Below are positions 1 to 10,097 of a stretch of DNA of 64,000 nucleotides, piece by piece; the first letter of the stretch is position 1, and every line of letters begins with the position of its first letter. Under the pieces are notes generated by a model. The model was not told the origin of the DNA. It was given only the letters and a program-made list of their open reading frames with translations, and did no database searches. A program made the position numbers and the translations under genes. Source of the DNA: Euzebya pacifica (GTDB lineage: Bacteria; Actinomycetota; Nitriliruptoria; Euzebyales; Euzebyaceae); NCBI RefSeq assembly GCF_003344865.1, contig NZ_CP031165.1, positions 3,291,910 to 3,355,909 on the forward strand, read 5' to 3'.

Positions 1-2526
1 GAGGCTGCTGCCGTCCGCGCCGGCGGCGATCCCGAGGCCGCCGCGCGATGGCGCCGACGAGCCGAGCAGGGGTTCCTCGACGGCTACGGCGCGGTGGACC
101 GCCCGTGGCTGGACCTCTTCGTCCTGGACAAGCTGCTGTACGAGGCCCGCTACGAGGCCGCAAACCGTCCTGACTGGCTGCAGATCCCCCTGCAGGCACT
201 CGCCCCGATGGGAGCCACCATGCCCACCAGATCCAACCCGTCCGGCTCGCCGAAGGGCAACAAGTCCAAGAAGGGCAAGAAGGGCCAGGCGCCGGTCCCA
301 CCCGTGCCCGAGCCGGCCCCACCGGCCGCGCCCAGCGCCGCCGAGCCCGACCTACCCGACATCGGGGAGGCCGTACAGGCCCTCCGCGACGGTCGCCTGC
401 ACGACCCCCACAGCCTGCTCGGCCGCCATCAGCTCGCCGACGGCTCCTGGGTCGTGCGGACCTGGCGTCCGGGGGCGCTGGCCGCCGAGCTGGTCGGCGC
501 GGACGCCGGATCGGCCGAGGAGGTCGTGGCGGGGTTGTTCCAGGTGGCCACGGCCACCGAACCCGACCCGGGCACCTACCGCTGGCGGATCACCTACCCC
601 GACGACCAGACCTTCGAGCTGGTCGACGCCTACGCCTTCGAGCCCAGCCTCGGCGAGGTCGACATGCACCTGCTGGCCGAGGGCCGACACGAGCAGGCGT
701 GGACGGCCATGGGCGCCAACCCCCGGACGATGCACGACATCGACGGGGTCGCCTTCGCCGTCTGGGCGCCCAACGCCCAGTCGGTGCGCGTCGTCGGTGA
801 GTTCAACTCGTGGGACGGCCGGCTGCACCCGATGCGGTCGTTGGGGTCCTCGGGCATCTGGGAGCTGTTCGTGCCCGACGTGCCCGACGGGGCCCACTAC
901 AAGTACGAGGTCGTCACCGCCGACGGCAGCCTGGTGCTGCGCGCCGACCCGTGGGCCAAGTGGTCCGACGTGCCCCCCGGCACGGCCAGCCGCGTCTGGA
1001 AGGGCGACTACGAGTGGACGGCCGCGCCGCCGTCCACCGACCACCTGCACGGCCCCATGTCGATCTACGAGGTGCACCTGGCGTCGTGGCGGTGGACCGA
1101 CGACCCCGACGCCGAGGGCGGGCGTCGCCCGCTCACCTACCGCGAGCTGGCCGACGAGCTCGGTGACTACGTGGAGGACCTCGGCTTCACCCACGTGGAG
1201 TTCCTGCCGGTCGCCGAACATCCCTTCGGGGGGTCGTGGGGCTACCAGGTCACCGGCCACTTCGCGCCCACGTCGCGCTTCGGGACCCCCGACGACTTCC
1301 GCTACCTCGTCGACAGCCTGCACGACCGCGGCATCGGCGTGATCGTCGACTGGGTCCCCGCTCACTTCCCCAAGGACGAGTGGGCGCTGGCCAACTACGA
1401 CGGCACCAAGCTGTACGAACACGCCGATCCCCGGCAGGGCGAACACCCCGACTGGGGCACCCTGGTGTTCAACTACGCCCGCACCGAGGTCAAGAACTTC
1501 CTCATGGCGTCGGCGCTGTTCTGGCTGGAATCGCTGCGCGTCGACGGCCTCCGCGTCGACGCGGTTGCCTCGATGCTGTACCTCGACTACTCCCGCAAGT
1601 CCGGCGAATGGGTGCCCAACAAGCACGGCGGTCGGGAGAACCTCGAAGCCGTCGAGCTGCTGCAGGAGGTCAACGCCACCGCCTACAAGCGCAACCCCCA
1701 CGCGTTCACCGTCGCCGAGGAGTCCACCGCCTGGCCGGGCGTGTCTCGCCCCACCCACCTCGGCGGCCTGGGGTTCGGGTTCAAGTGGAACATGGGCTGG
1801 ATGCACGACACGCTGTCGTACTTCTCCAAGGAGCCCGTCTACCGGCGCTGGCACCACAACCAGCTCACCTTCGGGATGATGTATGCGTGGAGCGAACACT
1901 TCGTGCTGCCGCTGTCCCACGACGAGGTCGTCCACGGCAAGGGCAGCCTGATCGGCAAGATGCCCGGCGACCGCTGGCAGCGGTTCGCCAACCTCCGGGC
2001 GCTGTACGGCTGGATGTGGGGCCACCCCGGCAAGCAGCTGCTGTTCATGGGTGGCGAGATCGCCCAGGAGCGGGAGTGGTCGGAGGAACGCGAGCTGGAC
2101 TGGCCGTCCCTGCTCGACGGTGCCCACGCGGGGGTGCGCGACCTGGTGCGTGACGCCAACCGGGTCTACCGGGAGCTGCCGGCCCTGTGGCGCCGTGACG
2201 ACGACCCCACGTCGTTCCAGTGGATCGATGCCAACAACGCCGACGCCAACCTGCTGGCGTTCGTGCGCTACGGCGCCGACGGTGACCCAGCTGTGGCCGT
2301 GGTGGCCAACCTGTCCCCCATGCCCCACCACGACCTGCGGATCGGCCTGCCCCACGCCGGGGGCTGGCGGGAGGCCCTCAACACCGACGCCGAGATCTAC
2401 GGGGGCGGCAACGTCGGCAACATGGGGCGGGTCGAGGCGACCGACCAGCCGTGGCACGGCCTGCCGTCCTCGGCGGTGATCAGCGCACCCCCGCTCGGGG
2501 TGGTCTGGTTCGTGGCCGAGGACTGA
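1..2526 (+). CDS. glgB: Maltokinase C-terminus fused in frame to 1,4-alpha-glucan branching enzyme (5' end outside window)
   Basis: The frame is open from the first base to the TGA at 2524, so no stop separates the end of a maltokinase (motifs DGYGAVDRPWLDLF and YEAANRPDWLQIPL, bases 82-195) from GlgB. A Lys-rich then Pro/Ala-rich linker (about 215-340) joins them. GlgB forms alpha-1,6 branches in glycogen or alpha-glucan; maltokinase makes maltose 1-phosphate for GlgE, so both belong to one pathway. Seen in GlgB: the CBM48-type sequence FAVWAPNAQSVRVVGEF (about 750-800), then GH13 regions DWVPAHFP, LRVDAVASMLY (nucleophile Asp at 1558), VAEEST and LPLSHDEVVHGK. An internal ATG at 220 (MPTRSNPSG) could start a free GlgB, but no strong ribosome site decides this. 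The function is certain; that the protein is a true fusion is an inference from the open frame. Confidence 0.9.
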   Translation, partial: EAAAVRAGGDPEAAARWRRRAEQGFLDGYGAVDRPWLDLFVLDKLLYEARYEAANRPDWLQIPLQALAPMGATMPTRSNPSGSPKGNKSKKGKKGQAPVPPVPEPAPPAAPSAAEPDLPDIGEAVQALRDGRLHDPHSLLGRHQLADGSWVVRTWRPGALAAELVGADAGSAEEVVAGLFQVATATEPDPGTYRWRITYPDDQTFELVDAYAFEPSLGEVDMHLLAEGRHEQAWTAMGANPRTMHDIDGVAFAVWAPNAQSVRVVGEFNSWDGRLHPMRSLGSSGIWELFVPDVPDGAHYKYEVVTADGSLVLRADPWAKWSDVPPGTASRVWKGDYEWTAAPPSTDHLHGPMSIYEVHLASWRWTDDPDAEGGRRPLTYRELADELGDYVEDLGFTHVEFLPVAEHPFGGSWGYQVTGHFAPTSRFGTPDDFRYLVDSLHDRGIGVIVDWVPAHFPKDEWALANYDGTKLYEHADPRQGEHPDWGTLVFNYARTEVKNFLMASALFWLESLRVDGLRVDAVASMLYLDYSRKSGEWVPNKHGGRENLEAVELLQEVNATAYKRNPHAFTVAEESTAWPGVSRPTHLGGLGFGFKWNMGWMHDTLSYFSKEPVYRRWHHNQLTFGMMYAWSEHFVLPLSHDEVVHGKGSLIGKMPGDRWQRFANLRALYGWMWGHPGKQLLFMGGEIAQEREWSEERELDWPSLLDGAHAGVRDLVRDANRVYRELPALWRRDDDPTSFQWIDANNADANLLAFVRYGADGDPAVAVVANLSPMPHHDLRIGLPHAGGWREALNTDAEIYGGGNVGNMGRVEATDQPWHGLPSSAVISAPPLGVVWFVAED

Positions 2527-2559
2527 TTTCGTGGCCGAGGGCTGAACCGCCCCGGGCGG

Positions 2560-2578
2560 CCGGGGCCGTCAGCCCCGG
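2560..2578. terminator. GC-rich hairpin between glgB and trpA
   Basis: A perfect 7-bp stem, CCGGGGC/GCCCCGG with a CGTCA loop, lies between the convergent glgB and trpA and includes the trpA stop codon in its loop. No U-tract follows on either strand. A bidirectional terminator is plausible from position. Confidence 0.4.
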
Positions 2579-3387
2579 TCGGCCTCGCGCACGCCCCTGG
2601 CGAGGGACTCCACCAGCTTCCGGACGGCCTTCGGGCCGCCATCGGTGGCGGCACGCACGGCCGCGGAGCCGACGATGACGCCGTCGGCGAAGCCGGCGAC
2701 CTCGCGGGCGTGTTCGGCGGTGGACACGCCGATGCCGACACAGACCGGCTTGTCGGTGACCGAACGGATGCGGTCGACGAGCGGGGCGGCCCGGTCCGAC
2801 AGGGACTCGCGCACGCCGGTCACGCCCATGGTGGAGGTTGCGTAGACGAAGCCGGTGGTCCGGTCGGCGACCGCGCCGATCCGCTCGTCGGTGGAGGCCG
2901 GCGAGGTCAGGAACACCGTCTCCAGCCCCATCCGGTCGGCGGTCGCCTGCCACGGGCCGCCCTCAATGGCCGGGAGGTCCGGCAGGATCACCCCGGACAG
3001 GCCGGCCCGTGCGCAGTCCTCGGCGAATCCGTCGAGCCGTTCGACCCCGCCGTAGTGCCACGCGATGTTGAAGTAGGTCATCGCCAGCACGGGCGCGTCG
3101 ACCACGGCGGTCAGGCGGTCACACATGGCGACGTCGTCGACCGGGGTGTAGCCCGCGTCCAGCGCCACCTGGTTCGCGGCCTGGATGACCGGACCGTCCA
3201 TCAGCGGATCGGAGTAGGGGAACCCGACCTCGAGCACGTCGGCGCCACCCTCGACGGCAGCCTCCAGGCACTCCTGGGAGGTCTCCATGTCGGGGTAGCC
3301 GGCCGGCAGGTAGATGACCAGCGCGGCGCGCCCGTCGTCGTTGGCGGCGCGGATGGTCTCCGACACCTTCGGGGTGGTCGTGCTCAT
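2569..3387 (-). CDS. trpA: Tryptophan synthase alpha subunit
   Basis: This 272-aa TIM barrel cleaves indole-3-glycerol phosphate to indole and glyceraldehyde 3-phosphate in the TrpA2B2 complex. Family signatures visible are [11 protein letters not shown], the [18 protein letters not shown] segment holding the first catalytic acid, [11 protein letters not shown] with the second, and the phosphate loop near [19 protein letters not shown]. The ATG start overlaps the trpB stop as ATGA, which fixes it and implies translational coupling. It is the last gene of the hisI-trpE-to-trpA run. Confidence 0.97.
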   Translation of the reverse strand: MSTTTPKVSETIRAANDDGRAALVIYLPAGYPDMETSQECLEAAVEGGADVLEVGFPYSDPLMDGPVIQAANQVALDAGYTPVDDVAMCDRLTAVVDAPVLAMTYFNIAWHYGGVERLDGFAEDCARAGLSGVILPDLPAIEGGPWQATADRMGLETVFLTSPASTDERIGAVADRTTGFVYATSTMGVTGVRESLSDRAAPLVDRIRSVTDKPVCVGIGVSTAEHAREVAGFADGVIVGSAAVRAATDGGPKAVRKLVESLARGVREADRG

Positions 3388-4607
3388 GCGTTGTCCTCGC
3401 TCACCTTGACGTCGGTCATCTCCAGCACGCGGGCGACCTCGTCGACGTCCTTGTCGCCGCGGCCCGACAGGTTGATGACGACGTTGCCGCCCTCCCCCAC
3501 CTCTCGCGCGATCCGCAGGGCCGGGATGATGGCGTGGGCCGGCTCGAGCGCCGGGATGATGCCCTCCAGCTCGCACACCAGCTTGAAGCCGTCCAGCGCC
3601 TCCTCGTCGGTGGCGTTGAGGTAGGTGGCGCGGCCGGTGTCGGCAAGCCACGCGTGCTCGGGACCGATGCCCGGGTAGTCCAGTCCGGCCGAGACCGAGT
3701 GGGTGGGGATGACCTGGCCGAAGTCGTCCTGCAGCACGATGGTGCGAGCACCGTGCAGGATGCCTTCGGTCCCGCCGCCGATGGTGGCTGCGTGGGCGCC
3801 GGAGGCGATGCCCGAGCCGCCGGCCTCGACGCCGACGAGGCGCACGTCGGGATCGCCGATGAACTCGTGGAAGGCGCCGATGGCGTTGGAGCCGCCGCCG
3901 ACGCAGGCCACGACCGCGTCGGGCAGGCCCCCCGTCCGCTCCATCATCTGCCAGCGGATCTCCTGGCCGATGACCTTCACGAAGTCACGGACCATCGTGG
4001 GGAACGGGTGGGGGCCCATGGCCGACCCGATCAGGTAGTGGGTCGACTCGACGTTGGTGACCCAGTCGCGCATGGCCTCGTTGATGGCGTCCTTGAGGGT
4101 CCGGGTGCCCGAGGTGACGGGGATGACCTCCGCGCCCATCAGCCGCATGCGGACGACGTTGAGGCGCTGGCGGCGGCAGTCCTCCTCCCCCATGTAGACC
4201 ACGCACTCCATGCCGAGCAGCGCCGCGATGGTGGCGGTGGCCACCCCGTGCTGGCCGGCGCCGGTCTCGGCGATCAGGCGCGGCTTGCCCATCCGCTGGG
4301 CCAGCAGGCCCTGGCCGAGGACGTTGCACAGCTTGTGGGAGCCGGTGTGCGCCAGGTCCTCGCGCTTGAGCCAGACCGTTGCCCCGCCGGCGTGCTCGGT
4401 CAGGCGGTCAGCCCGGTACAGGGCCGTCGGACGGCCGCCGTACTCCGCGCGCAGGCCGTTCATGCGGTCGAGGAAGGCCTGGTCGGCCATGGCGGCGGCG
4501 AAGCTGGTGTCCAGCTCGTCGAGGGCGCCCATGAGGGCTTCGGGGACGTACTGGCCGCCGAAGCGGCCGAACTGGGGCTCTTCGGTGCGGGGGACGACGG
4601 TGCTCAC
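3384..4607 (-). CDS. trpB: Tryptophan synthase beta subunit
   Basis: A 407-aa PLP enzyme that joins indole and serine to make tryptophan. The PLP lysine lies in [18 protein letters not shown] and the phosphate-binding glycine loop in [29 protein letters not shown] near the N-terminus is typical of the TrpB1 class. The start is GTG at 4607, chosen because GAGGAG lies seven bases upstream and because the reading frame further upstream is low-complexity and unlike TrpB. It overlaps trpA by four bases; 55 bp separate it from trpC. Confidence 0.97.
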   Translation of the reverse strand: MSTVVPRTEEPQFGRFGGQYVPEALMGALDELDTSFAAAMADQAFLDRMNGLRAEYGGRPTALYRADRLTEHAGGATVWLKREDLAHTGSHKLCNVLGQGLLAQRMGKPRLIAETGAGQHGVATATIAALLGMECVVYMGEEDCRRQRLNVVRMRLMGAEVIPVTSGTRTLKDAINEAMRDWVTNVESTHYLIGSAMGPHPFPTMVRDFVKVIGQEIRWQMMERTGGLPDAVVACVGGGSNAIGAFHEFIGDPDVRLVGVEAGGSGIASGAHAATIGGGTEGILHGARTIVLQDDFGQVIPTHSVSAGLDYPGIGPEHAWLADTGRATYLNATDEEALDGFKLVCELEGIIPALEPAHAIIPALRIAREVGEGGNVVINLSGRGDKDVDEVARVLEMTDVKVSEDNA

Positions 4608-4662
4608 TGGTGACTCCTCGTCGGAGTTGGGATCCGGGGCGGTTGTTGGTGGCGGCGGCGGG

Positions 4663-5499
4663 TCAGGTCTGGCTGGAGGTCGGGACGGCGGTGGCCAGCT
4701 CGCGCACGGCCTGCTCGGGGTCGTCGTGGGTGGCGACGTGCTCCCCCACCAGCACCGCGTCGGCGTCGACGTCGGCGTAGGCCCGGACGTCCTCGGGGCC
4801 GCGGACACCGCTCTCGGCGACCAGCAGCGCGCCGGTCGGCAGGTCGACCTCGGCGCGGACCCTGGCGATGTGGTCACGGTCGACCTGGAGCGTCACGAGG
4901 TCGCGGGCGTTGACGCCGAGCACGAGGGTCCGTCCGGTCGCGGCGGCGTCGTGGCAGGCGACCGCCCGGCGGACCTCCGCTGCGGAGTGGGTCTCGACGA
5001 GGGTGTCGAGTCCGGCGTCGTGGGCGGCGACCATCAGGTCGGTGAGGGGTTCGTCGTCGAGGGCAGCCACGATCAGCAGCGCAGCGGCCGCACCGGCGTC
5101 ACGGGCCTGCCACAGCTGGTGGGCATCGACGACGAAGTCCTTGCGCAGCACCGGCGCATCGACGGTGGCTGCCACGGCTCGCAGGTCCTCCAGCGACCCC
5201 CCGAAGTGGGCGGGTTCGGTCAGCACGCTCACCGCGGCAGCGCCACCGCGGACGTAGGCGCTGGCCAGGCCGGCCGGGTCGGGGATGTCGGTCATGTGGC
5301 CGCGCGACGGGCTGGCCCGCTTCACCTCGGCGATGACGCGGACGCCGGGACGGGCCAGCGACTCGGCGAACCCGCGGGGGGCGGGGAGGCCAGCCACACG
5401 GTCCTGCAGCGCAGCGGTGGACTCGATCGCACGGTCGGCAGCGACACGGTCGACCGCCTCGCGGCACACCATCGCCAGGAAGTCACGACGATCAGCCAC
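4663..5499 (-). CDS. trpC: Indole-3-glycerol phosphate synthase
   Basis: A 278-aa TIM barrel that closes the ring of CdRP to indole-3-glycerol phosphate. Key segments are [14 protein letters not shown] (catalytic Lys), [31 protein letters not shown] (second catalytic Lys), [16 protein letters not shown] and LLVAESGV. The GTG start at 5499 follows GGAGG by six bases and overlaps the end of the exopolyphosphatase gene by eight bases. Neither trpF nor trpD is in the window, so those steps are encoded elsewhere (or by a PriA-like HisA in the case of trpF). Confidence 0.96.
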   Translation of the reverse strand: MADRRDFLAMVCREAVDRVAADRAIESTAALQDRVAGLPAPRGFAESLARPGVRVIAEVKRASPSRGHMTDIPDPAGLASAYVRGGAAAVSVLTEPAHFGGSLEDLRAVAATVDAPVLRKDFVVDAHQLWQARDAGAAAALLIVAALDDEPLTDLMVAAHDAGLDTLVETHSAAEVRRAVACHDAAATGRTLVLGVNARDLVTLQVDRDHIARVRAEVDLPTGALLVAESGVRGPEDVRAYADVDADAVLVGEHVATHDDPEQAVRELATAVPTSSQT

Positions 5500-6481
5500 G
5501 GCGGTCCTCCCGGTCGACGACGAAGTCGTGGTCGACGATGTGGCCGTCGGCGCCGAGGTCCAGCAGGACACCCTCCCGCAGCCCCCAGTCGCACAGGGTG
5601 ATCGACTGCAGGCCGAACGCCTCCATGGCGGCAAGGACCGAGATGCCCGCGGCGGGCAGCAGGTCGGCACGCTTGGAGCTGATGCCCGGCAGGTCCATCC
5701 GGTCGTGGGCGTCGACGGAGCACAGGCGGGAGTAGGCCAGCTCCATCTGCTCGCGGCTGACCATCATCCCGCGCACCTTGGCGGGCGCCGAGCCGCTGGT
5801 CAGCGCGAGGCCGAAGCGGGCGATGTCGCGGATGCTGCCGGCGGTCGCCAGCGCGACGAGCGGCTCGTCGGGGGTGGTCCGCGCCGCGAGGACCTTGTCG
5901 GCGGCCGGCTGGATCAGCTCCATGGCCATGGCATGCAACGCTGCCCGCTCGTGGAGCCGTGGCGGGTCGGAGATCCGATCGACCAGCTTGGCGCCGCCCA
6001 GCGGGAAGGTGGCGCCGGAGACCATGCCGTTGGTGCCGCCGAGCGCGACCTCGAGGGACCCGCCGCCGAGGTCGAGCCCCAGGACTTCCTGCTCGGGCGG
6101 CAGGTTGAGCGCACACGCCATGCCCTTCAGCGACAGGGCGGCCTCGTCCAGGCCGTCGAGCAGCTGCACGGGGACGCCGTGGCGGTCCTTCATCTGCTGC
6201 AGGAACTCGGGACCGTCCTCGGCGACGCGGAGCGCCTCGGTGCCGACGGCGATGACCTTGTCGGCCCCTTCGTCGTCGGCCAGCTCGACCAGGGTGGTGA
6301 AGGCCTCGACCGCGCGGCCGAACGCCTCGCTGCCCAGCCGTCCGGTGCGCGAGACCGGTTCGCCCAGGCGGATGGTCTTCTTGCGGGTCGTGACCCGCTT
6401 GATCCGTCCGCGGGGCCGGGTGTCGGCCACCAGCAGGTGGAAGGAGTTGGAGCCCAGGTCGAGGGCTGCCAGGCGGGTCAC
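5492..6481 (-). CDS. Exopolyphosphatase / pppGpp phosphohydrolase family protein
   Basis: A 329-aa Ppx/GppA-family phosphatase of the ASKHA fold. It shows the phosphate-1 motif AALDLGSNSFHLLVAD at the N-terminus and the phosphate-2 motif VLGLDLGGGSLEVALGG in the middle, and lacks the C-terminal HD extension of long enterobacterial forms, as is usual in actinobacteria. The family hydrolyses polyphosphate or (p)ppGpp; which substrate is used cannot be read from sequence. It lies inside the trp operon, overlapping the membrane-protein gene by four bases and trpC by eight, so it should be co-transcribed and translationally coupled with tryptophan synthesis. Confidence 0.93.
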   Translation of the reverse strand: MTRLAALDLGSNSFHLLVADTRPRGRIKRVTTRKKTIRLGEPVSRTGRLGSEAFGRAVEAFTTLVELADDEGADKVIAVGTEALRVAEDGPEFLQQMKDRHGVPVQLLDGLDEAALSLKGMACALNLPPEQEVLGLDLGGGSLEVALGGTNGMVSGATFPLGGAKLVDRISDPPRLHERAALHAMAMELIQPAADKVLAARTTPDEPLVALATAGSIRDIARFGLALTSGSAPAKVRGMMVSREQMELAYSRLCSVDAHDRMDLPGISSKRADLLPAAGISVLAAMEAFGLQSITLCDWGLREGVLLDLGADGHIVDHDFVVDREDRRG

Positions 6482-7029
6482 GTGTCGTCCTCTGTCATGG
6501 CATCGGGGTCGGCGCTCTCGTCGTCGGCGACGGCCAGCTCCCAGTCGTCGGGACCGGCAGCCGCGTCACCGCGAACGGCCTCGACCGTATAGCGCGAGGG
6601 ACCGTCGGGGCGAGACGGGGCGGTGGCGTCACCGGCATCGGACCGTCTGGTGGTCGAGGCCACGGCGATGCCGCCGCCGGCGACCAGGCCGACACATGCG
6701 GCCAGCGCCATCCTCGGCGCGCTCGTGGCCACGCCGGCATCGGGGGCCAGGCCGTCGATGGCGGTCACGGCGCCGACCAGGCCCAGCGCGACGGTGACCC
6801 CTCCCAGCTTCGGCCAACGGACGGCCAGCCCGGCGACGACGAGGGCGGCGAGGCCGACGGTGATCAGGTTGCCGGCGACCTCGGGACCGGCGACGGTCTC
6901 GGTGCGTTCGACGACGACCTCCTCGCCGAAGGGTTCGTCGACGGTGATGGTGGCCCAGTCCGCGACGCTGGCGCCGAGCAGCAGCAGGGCGGCCGCGAGG
7001 GTCAGCAGCGCGGCGTTGCGCGCGTTCAT
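6478..7029 (-). CDS. Trp-operon-associated membrane protein
   Basis: A 183-aa predicted membrane protein with about four hydrophobic segments (ALLTLAAALLLLGASVADW, NLITVGLAALVVAGLAV, VTVALGLVGAVTAIDG, MALAACVGLVAGGGIAVA) and a charged acidic C-terminal tail. Position between trpE and trpC and its topology match the actinobacterial Trp_oprn_chp family, whose role is not established. ATG at 7029 overlaps the trpE stop, and its TGA overlaps the ppx ATG, so it is coupled at both ends. Confidence 0.85.
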   Translation of the reverse strand: MNARNAALLTLAAALLLLGASVADWATITVDEPFGEEVVVERTETVAGPEVAGNLITVGLAALVVAGLAVRWPKLGGVTVALGLVGAVTAIDGLAPDAGVATSAPRMALAACVGLVAGGGIAVASTTRRSDAGDATAPSRPDGPSRYTVEAVRGDAAAGPDDWELAVADDESADPDAMTEDDT

Positions 7030-8516
7030 CCCGCTTCCCACGCCTCGGCCGCACGGACTGCCGAAAGCAGTGCCATGGCCTTGTTCCGCGTCTCCTCGTA
7101 CTCCTTCTCGGGCACGCTGTCGGCGACGACGCCGGCACCGGCCTGCACGTGGGCACGGCCACCGTGGAAGACGAGGGTGCGGATGGCGATGCACAGGTCG
7201 ACGTTGCCGGCGAGGTCGACGTAGCCGATACCGCCGCCGTAGATCGCCCGTCGGGTCGGTTCGACCTCGTCGATGATCTCCATCGCCCGGACCTTGGGCG
7301 CGCCCGACAGGGTGCCGGCCGGGAACGTGGCCCGGATGACGTCGACGGCGCTCATGCCCTCGTTGACCTCGGCCTGCACGCGTGAGACCAAGTGCATGAT
7401 GTGGCTGTAGCGGACGACGGACATGAAGTCGTCGACCCTGACCGATCCGGTCCGGGAGATCCGGCCCAGGTCGTTGCGGGCGAGGTCGACGAGCATGACG
7501 TGCTCGGCCCGTTCCTTCTCGTCGCCCTGCAGCGTGGCCTCGTAGGCCGCGTCCTCGGCTTCGCTCTCCCCGCGCGGCTGCGAGCCGGCGATCGGCCAGA
7601 TCTCCGCCACCCCCTTGCGTGCGGTCACCAGCGCCTCGGGCGAGGACCCGACGATCTGCAGGTCGCCGTAGTCGAACAGGTACATGTACGGCGAGGGGTT
7701 GATCACGCGCAGCACGCGGTGCACGGCCAGGGGGTCGACGTCGGTGTCCAGGGAGAACCGCTGGGACGGCACGACCTGGAAGGCGTCGCCGGCACGGATG
7801 TAGGCCTTGCACGCCTCGACGCTGGCCATGTAGGCCTCGGGGGTCATGTTGGACTCGGCCCGCTCGACGCGGCTGGGCTGCGGCGGCGGGATGACCGGGG
7901 CGGTGATGGGTTCGGCCAACCGGGCGACCAGCGCCTCGGTGTCGGCGACCGCTCGGTCCCAGTCGGCACCGGGGTCGTCGCCGGGGATGGTGTTGGTGAC
8001 CACGATCAACCGCTGCCGGAGGTGGTCGAACGCCACGACCTGCCCGGGGAGCATCATCCGGACGTCGTCGAGGCCCTGGTCGTCGAGGGTGTCGTCGGGC
8101 AGGTCCTCGATGTGGCGGACGATGTCCCAGCCGAGGTAACCGACGAGGCCGGCGAACAGCGGGGGCATGTCGTCGAGGTCGGGGACCGTCAGGGACGCCA
8201 GCAGCGCCTCGATGGTGGCGAGGGGGTCGCCGGTGTCGGCAGCGGTGGCGACCGCGTCGGGGACGGGACCGGTGACGGCCACCTGGCCGTGACGGGCACG
8301 GAGGGAGATCAGCGGGTTGAGGCCGGTGAAGGAGTAGCGGCCCCAGCGTTCGCCGTGCTCGACGGACTCCAGCAGGAACGACCCGGGCCCGCGCAGGCGG
8401 TCGTAGACGCTGACGGGGGTGGAGACATCGGCGAGCACCTCGCGCACGACGGGCACGAGGACGTGGTCGGCGGCGAGGGCGACGTAGGTGTCGCGGTCCG
8501 GGCGGTAGCCGTTCAC
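7026..8516 (-). CDS. trpE: Anthranilate synthase component I
   Basis: A 496-aa chorismate-utilising enzyme that makes anthranilate with glutamine or ammonia. The N-terminal region carries the tryptophan-binding LLES followed by RYSFTGLNP, which in this family signals feedback inhibition by Trp. The catalytic domain shows [40 protein letters not shown] and the C-terminal [18 protein letters not shown]. The GTG start at 8516 overlaps the hisI stop (GTGA). No amidotransferase TrpG gene is in the window. Confidence 0.96.
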   Translation of the reverse strand: MNGYRPDRDTYVALAADHVLVPVVREVLADVSTPVSVYDRLRGPGSFLLESVEHGERWGRYSFTGLNPLISLRARHGQVAVTGPVPDAVATAADTGDPLATIEALLASLTVPDLDDMPPLFAGLVGYLGWDIVRHIEDLPDDTLDDQGLDDVRMMLPGQVVAFDHLRQRLIVVTNTIPGDDPGADWDRAVADTEALVARLAEPITAPVIPPPQPSRVERAESNMTPEAYMASVEACKAYIRAGDAFQVVPSQRFSLDTDVDPLAVHRVLRVINPSPYMYLFDYGDLQIVGSSPEALVTARKGVAEIWPIAGSQPRGESEAEDAAYEATLQGDEKERAEHVMLVDLARNDLGRISRTGSVRVDDFMSVVRYSHIMHLVSRVQAEVNEGMSAVDVIRATFPAGTLSGAPKVRAMEIIDEVEPTRRAIYGGGIGYVDLAGNVDLCIAIRTLVFHGGRAHVQAGAGVVADSVPEKEYEETRNKAMALLSAVRAAEAWEAG

Positions 8517-8854
8517 GAGGTGGCGATCCGGCTGCCGAAGCAGGTGCGCGCACCGGTGTGGCAGGCCACGCCGTCGGGGCCCTGGTCGACGCGGATGAGC
8601 AGCGTGTCGGCGTCGCAGTCGGCGTCGACGGAGATCACCTTCTGGGTGTTGCCGCTCGTCGCACCCTTGTGCCAGCGCTCCTTGCGGGAGCGGGACCAGA
8701 ACACGGTCTCGCCGAGGGCAAGGGTCTCGGCCAGCGTGTCCGGCGTCATCCACGCCATCATCAGGACCTCGCCGCTGTCGTGCTGCTGCACGATGGCGGG
8801 GATCAGGCCGTCACTGGTCAGGGTCAGGGTCGAGCGCAACTCGTCGGCGTTCAT
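8513..8854 (-). CDS. hisI: Phosphoribosyl-AMP cyclohydrolase
   Basis: A 113-aa enzyme for the third step of histidine synthesis, the hydrolysis of the PR-AMP ring. The metal and catalytic signatures VDADCDAD and [12 protein letters not shown] are intact, with MMAWMT and [13 protein letters not shown] typical of the family. There is no HisE fusion. The ATG at 8854 has no ribosome-binding site, but a TACCAT box lies ten bases upstream, suggesting a nearly leaderless mRNA. It heads the trp operon, separated by about 16.7 kb from hisF. Confidence 0.95.
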   Translation of the reverse strand: MNADELRSTLTLTSDGLIPAIVQQHDSGEVLMMAWMTPDTLAETLALGETVFWSRSRKERWHKGATSGNTQKVISVDADCDADTLLIRVDQGPDGVACHTGARTCFGSRIATS

Positions 8855-8864
8855 GGGAGGGGAA

Positions 8865-8870
8865 ATGGTA
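8865..8870 (-). promoter_or_regulatory. Putative -10 box for hisI-trp operon
   Basis: TACCAT on the minus strand, ten bases before the hisI ATG, fits the actinobacterial TANNNT -10 consensus and would give a leader of about three bases. No -35 match is convincing and no leader peptide rich in His or Trp is present, so attenuation is not supported. Confidence 0.4.
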
Positions 8871-8964
8871 GCGGCCGGCGCTGTCGCCGTTCCCCACACG
8901 GCTGGCTGCCGACCCCCAATCCTTACATCGAGTTCCCCGGTCCTCACGAACCGGGAGCTCGGTC

Positions 8965-9006
8965 TAGGCTCCCGCCATGACCACAGGCATGACGTGCAGA
9001 CGCTGA
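8965..9006 (+). promoter_or_regulatory. Leaderless-type promoter with nine-codon upstream ORF
   Basis: TAGGCT at 8965-8970 is followed by six bases and an ATG at 8977, the classic spacing of a leaderless start. That ATG opens only MTTGMTCRR and stops at 9006, overlapping the GTG (8994) of the downstream exported protein in another frame. Reinitiation or coupling is possible; this is inference. Confidence 0.4.
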
Positions 9007-10097
9007 CCCGACGACAGCTCGGCCTCGGTGGCGCGGCCGCCCTTGCTGCCGCGGCCAGCTCGACCCTCCTCCAGCCTGCTGGTGGGACGACAATGCGGCT
9101 CGGCTTGGGCGCGATGAAGCCGACCAACCTGCGGATCGGCGCGATCCTGCCCACTTCGCCGTGGGACGCCGAGCTGCCACGTCGGCTCGTGGCCGGGCTG
9201 CGCGAGGCCCTGGCCGCTCCTGGCTGGCTCTCCACGGAGATTGTCGAGCGCGACGTGGAGGGCGGCATCATCGGCATCCAGCAGGCCGGAAGCGAGCTGC
9301 TCGCCGAGGACGTCGATGTCCTGCTGGCGGTCACGAACCCGCTTGCCGCCGACCGCGTCGTCATCGATGCGTCGGACGCAGCGGTTCCGCTGCTGGTGTC
9401 CACCTTCGGGGCGATGACCGCCCGTGGCCTCGGCCGTCCGGAGGTTCCGGCGGTCGTGCACGGCCTGCACATGGCCGACGCCGGGGCCGCGCTGGGCGCG
9501 TGGACCGTACGGCACAACGGCCCGCGGGTCGGTGTGCTGGCCAGGGACCGCGAAGCCATGTTCGACCTGCTGTCGGAGTTCGGCCGTGGGGTCACCAGCG
9601 CGGGGGGAACCCTGGTCACCGTGGAGGTCGTCCACGAGGTCGGTCAGGTCGCCGATGCCCTCGACCGCATGCACGCCGCCGGGATCGACACCTTGCACCT
9701 GGAGGTCGGTGGCGTCGATGCACCCACGTACCTGGACGTGGTCACGAGCTCCTCCGTCGCAGGCCTGCCGCGGACCGCAGGCCCCTCTGCGGGCGACCCG
9801 GGCGCCACGTCGTGTGCCTCCTGGGGGTCGGGGCAGGACCCGGCCCACCAGCTCGGGGTCGAGACGGGATCGTTGCTGGCGGCAGCAGTGCGACGAGGTC
9901 GCGGTCGCATGGCGCCGATGGCTGGGCTCTCCTTCACGACCGAGCGGGGCACGGTGTCGATCGACCCGAGGACTGGTGTGTCCTCCGGTCCGGTTTTTCT
10001 CGGCGGTTCGGCGGACGTTGTCGCCGTCCCGCCGGGGGCTCACGGATCCCTCGTGCAGCCGGTGACGGGCGTGCTGTCGGAGTACGGATGCTTCTGA
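8994..10097 (+). CDS. Exported periplasmic-binding-protein-like protein
   Basis: A 367-aa protein starting at GTG 8994. The N-terminus [19 protein letters not shown] resembles a Tat or Sec signal (twin Arg followed by a hydrophobic stretch). The body opens with [19 protein letters not shown] and continues through [25 protein letters not shown] and [15 protein letters not shown], a pattern of alternating strands and helices like the type 1 periplasmic-binding fold of ABC amino-acid or urea receptors. No permease or ATPase is nearby. It overlaps the next small gene by ten bases and faces the collar-protein operon, so a role with that surface system is possible. Ligand unknown. Confidence 0.65.
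   Translation: MQTLTRRQLGLGGAAALAAAASSTLLQPAGGTTMRLGLGAMKPTNLRIGAILPTSPWDAELPRRLVAGLREALAAPGWLSTEIVERDVEGGIIGIQQAGSELLAEDVDVLLAVTNPLAADRVVIDASDAAVPLLVSTFGAMTARGLGRPEVPAVVHGLHMADAGAALGAWTVRHNGPRVGVLARDREAMFDLLSEFGRGVTSAGGTLVTVEVVHEVGQVADALDRMHAAGIDTLHLEVGGVDAPTYLDVVTSSSVAGLPRTAGPSAGDPGATSCASWGSGQDPAHQLGVETGSLLAAAVRRGRGRMAPMAGLSFTTERGTVSIDPRTGVSSGPVFLGGSADVVAVPPGAHGSLVQPVTGVLSEYGCF

Noticed and set aside
8855-8976. Tryptophan leader peptide before the hisI-trp operon
   Set aside because: No short ORF with Trp codons on the minus strand and no room given the -10 box.
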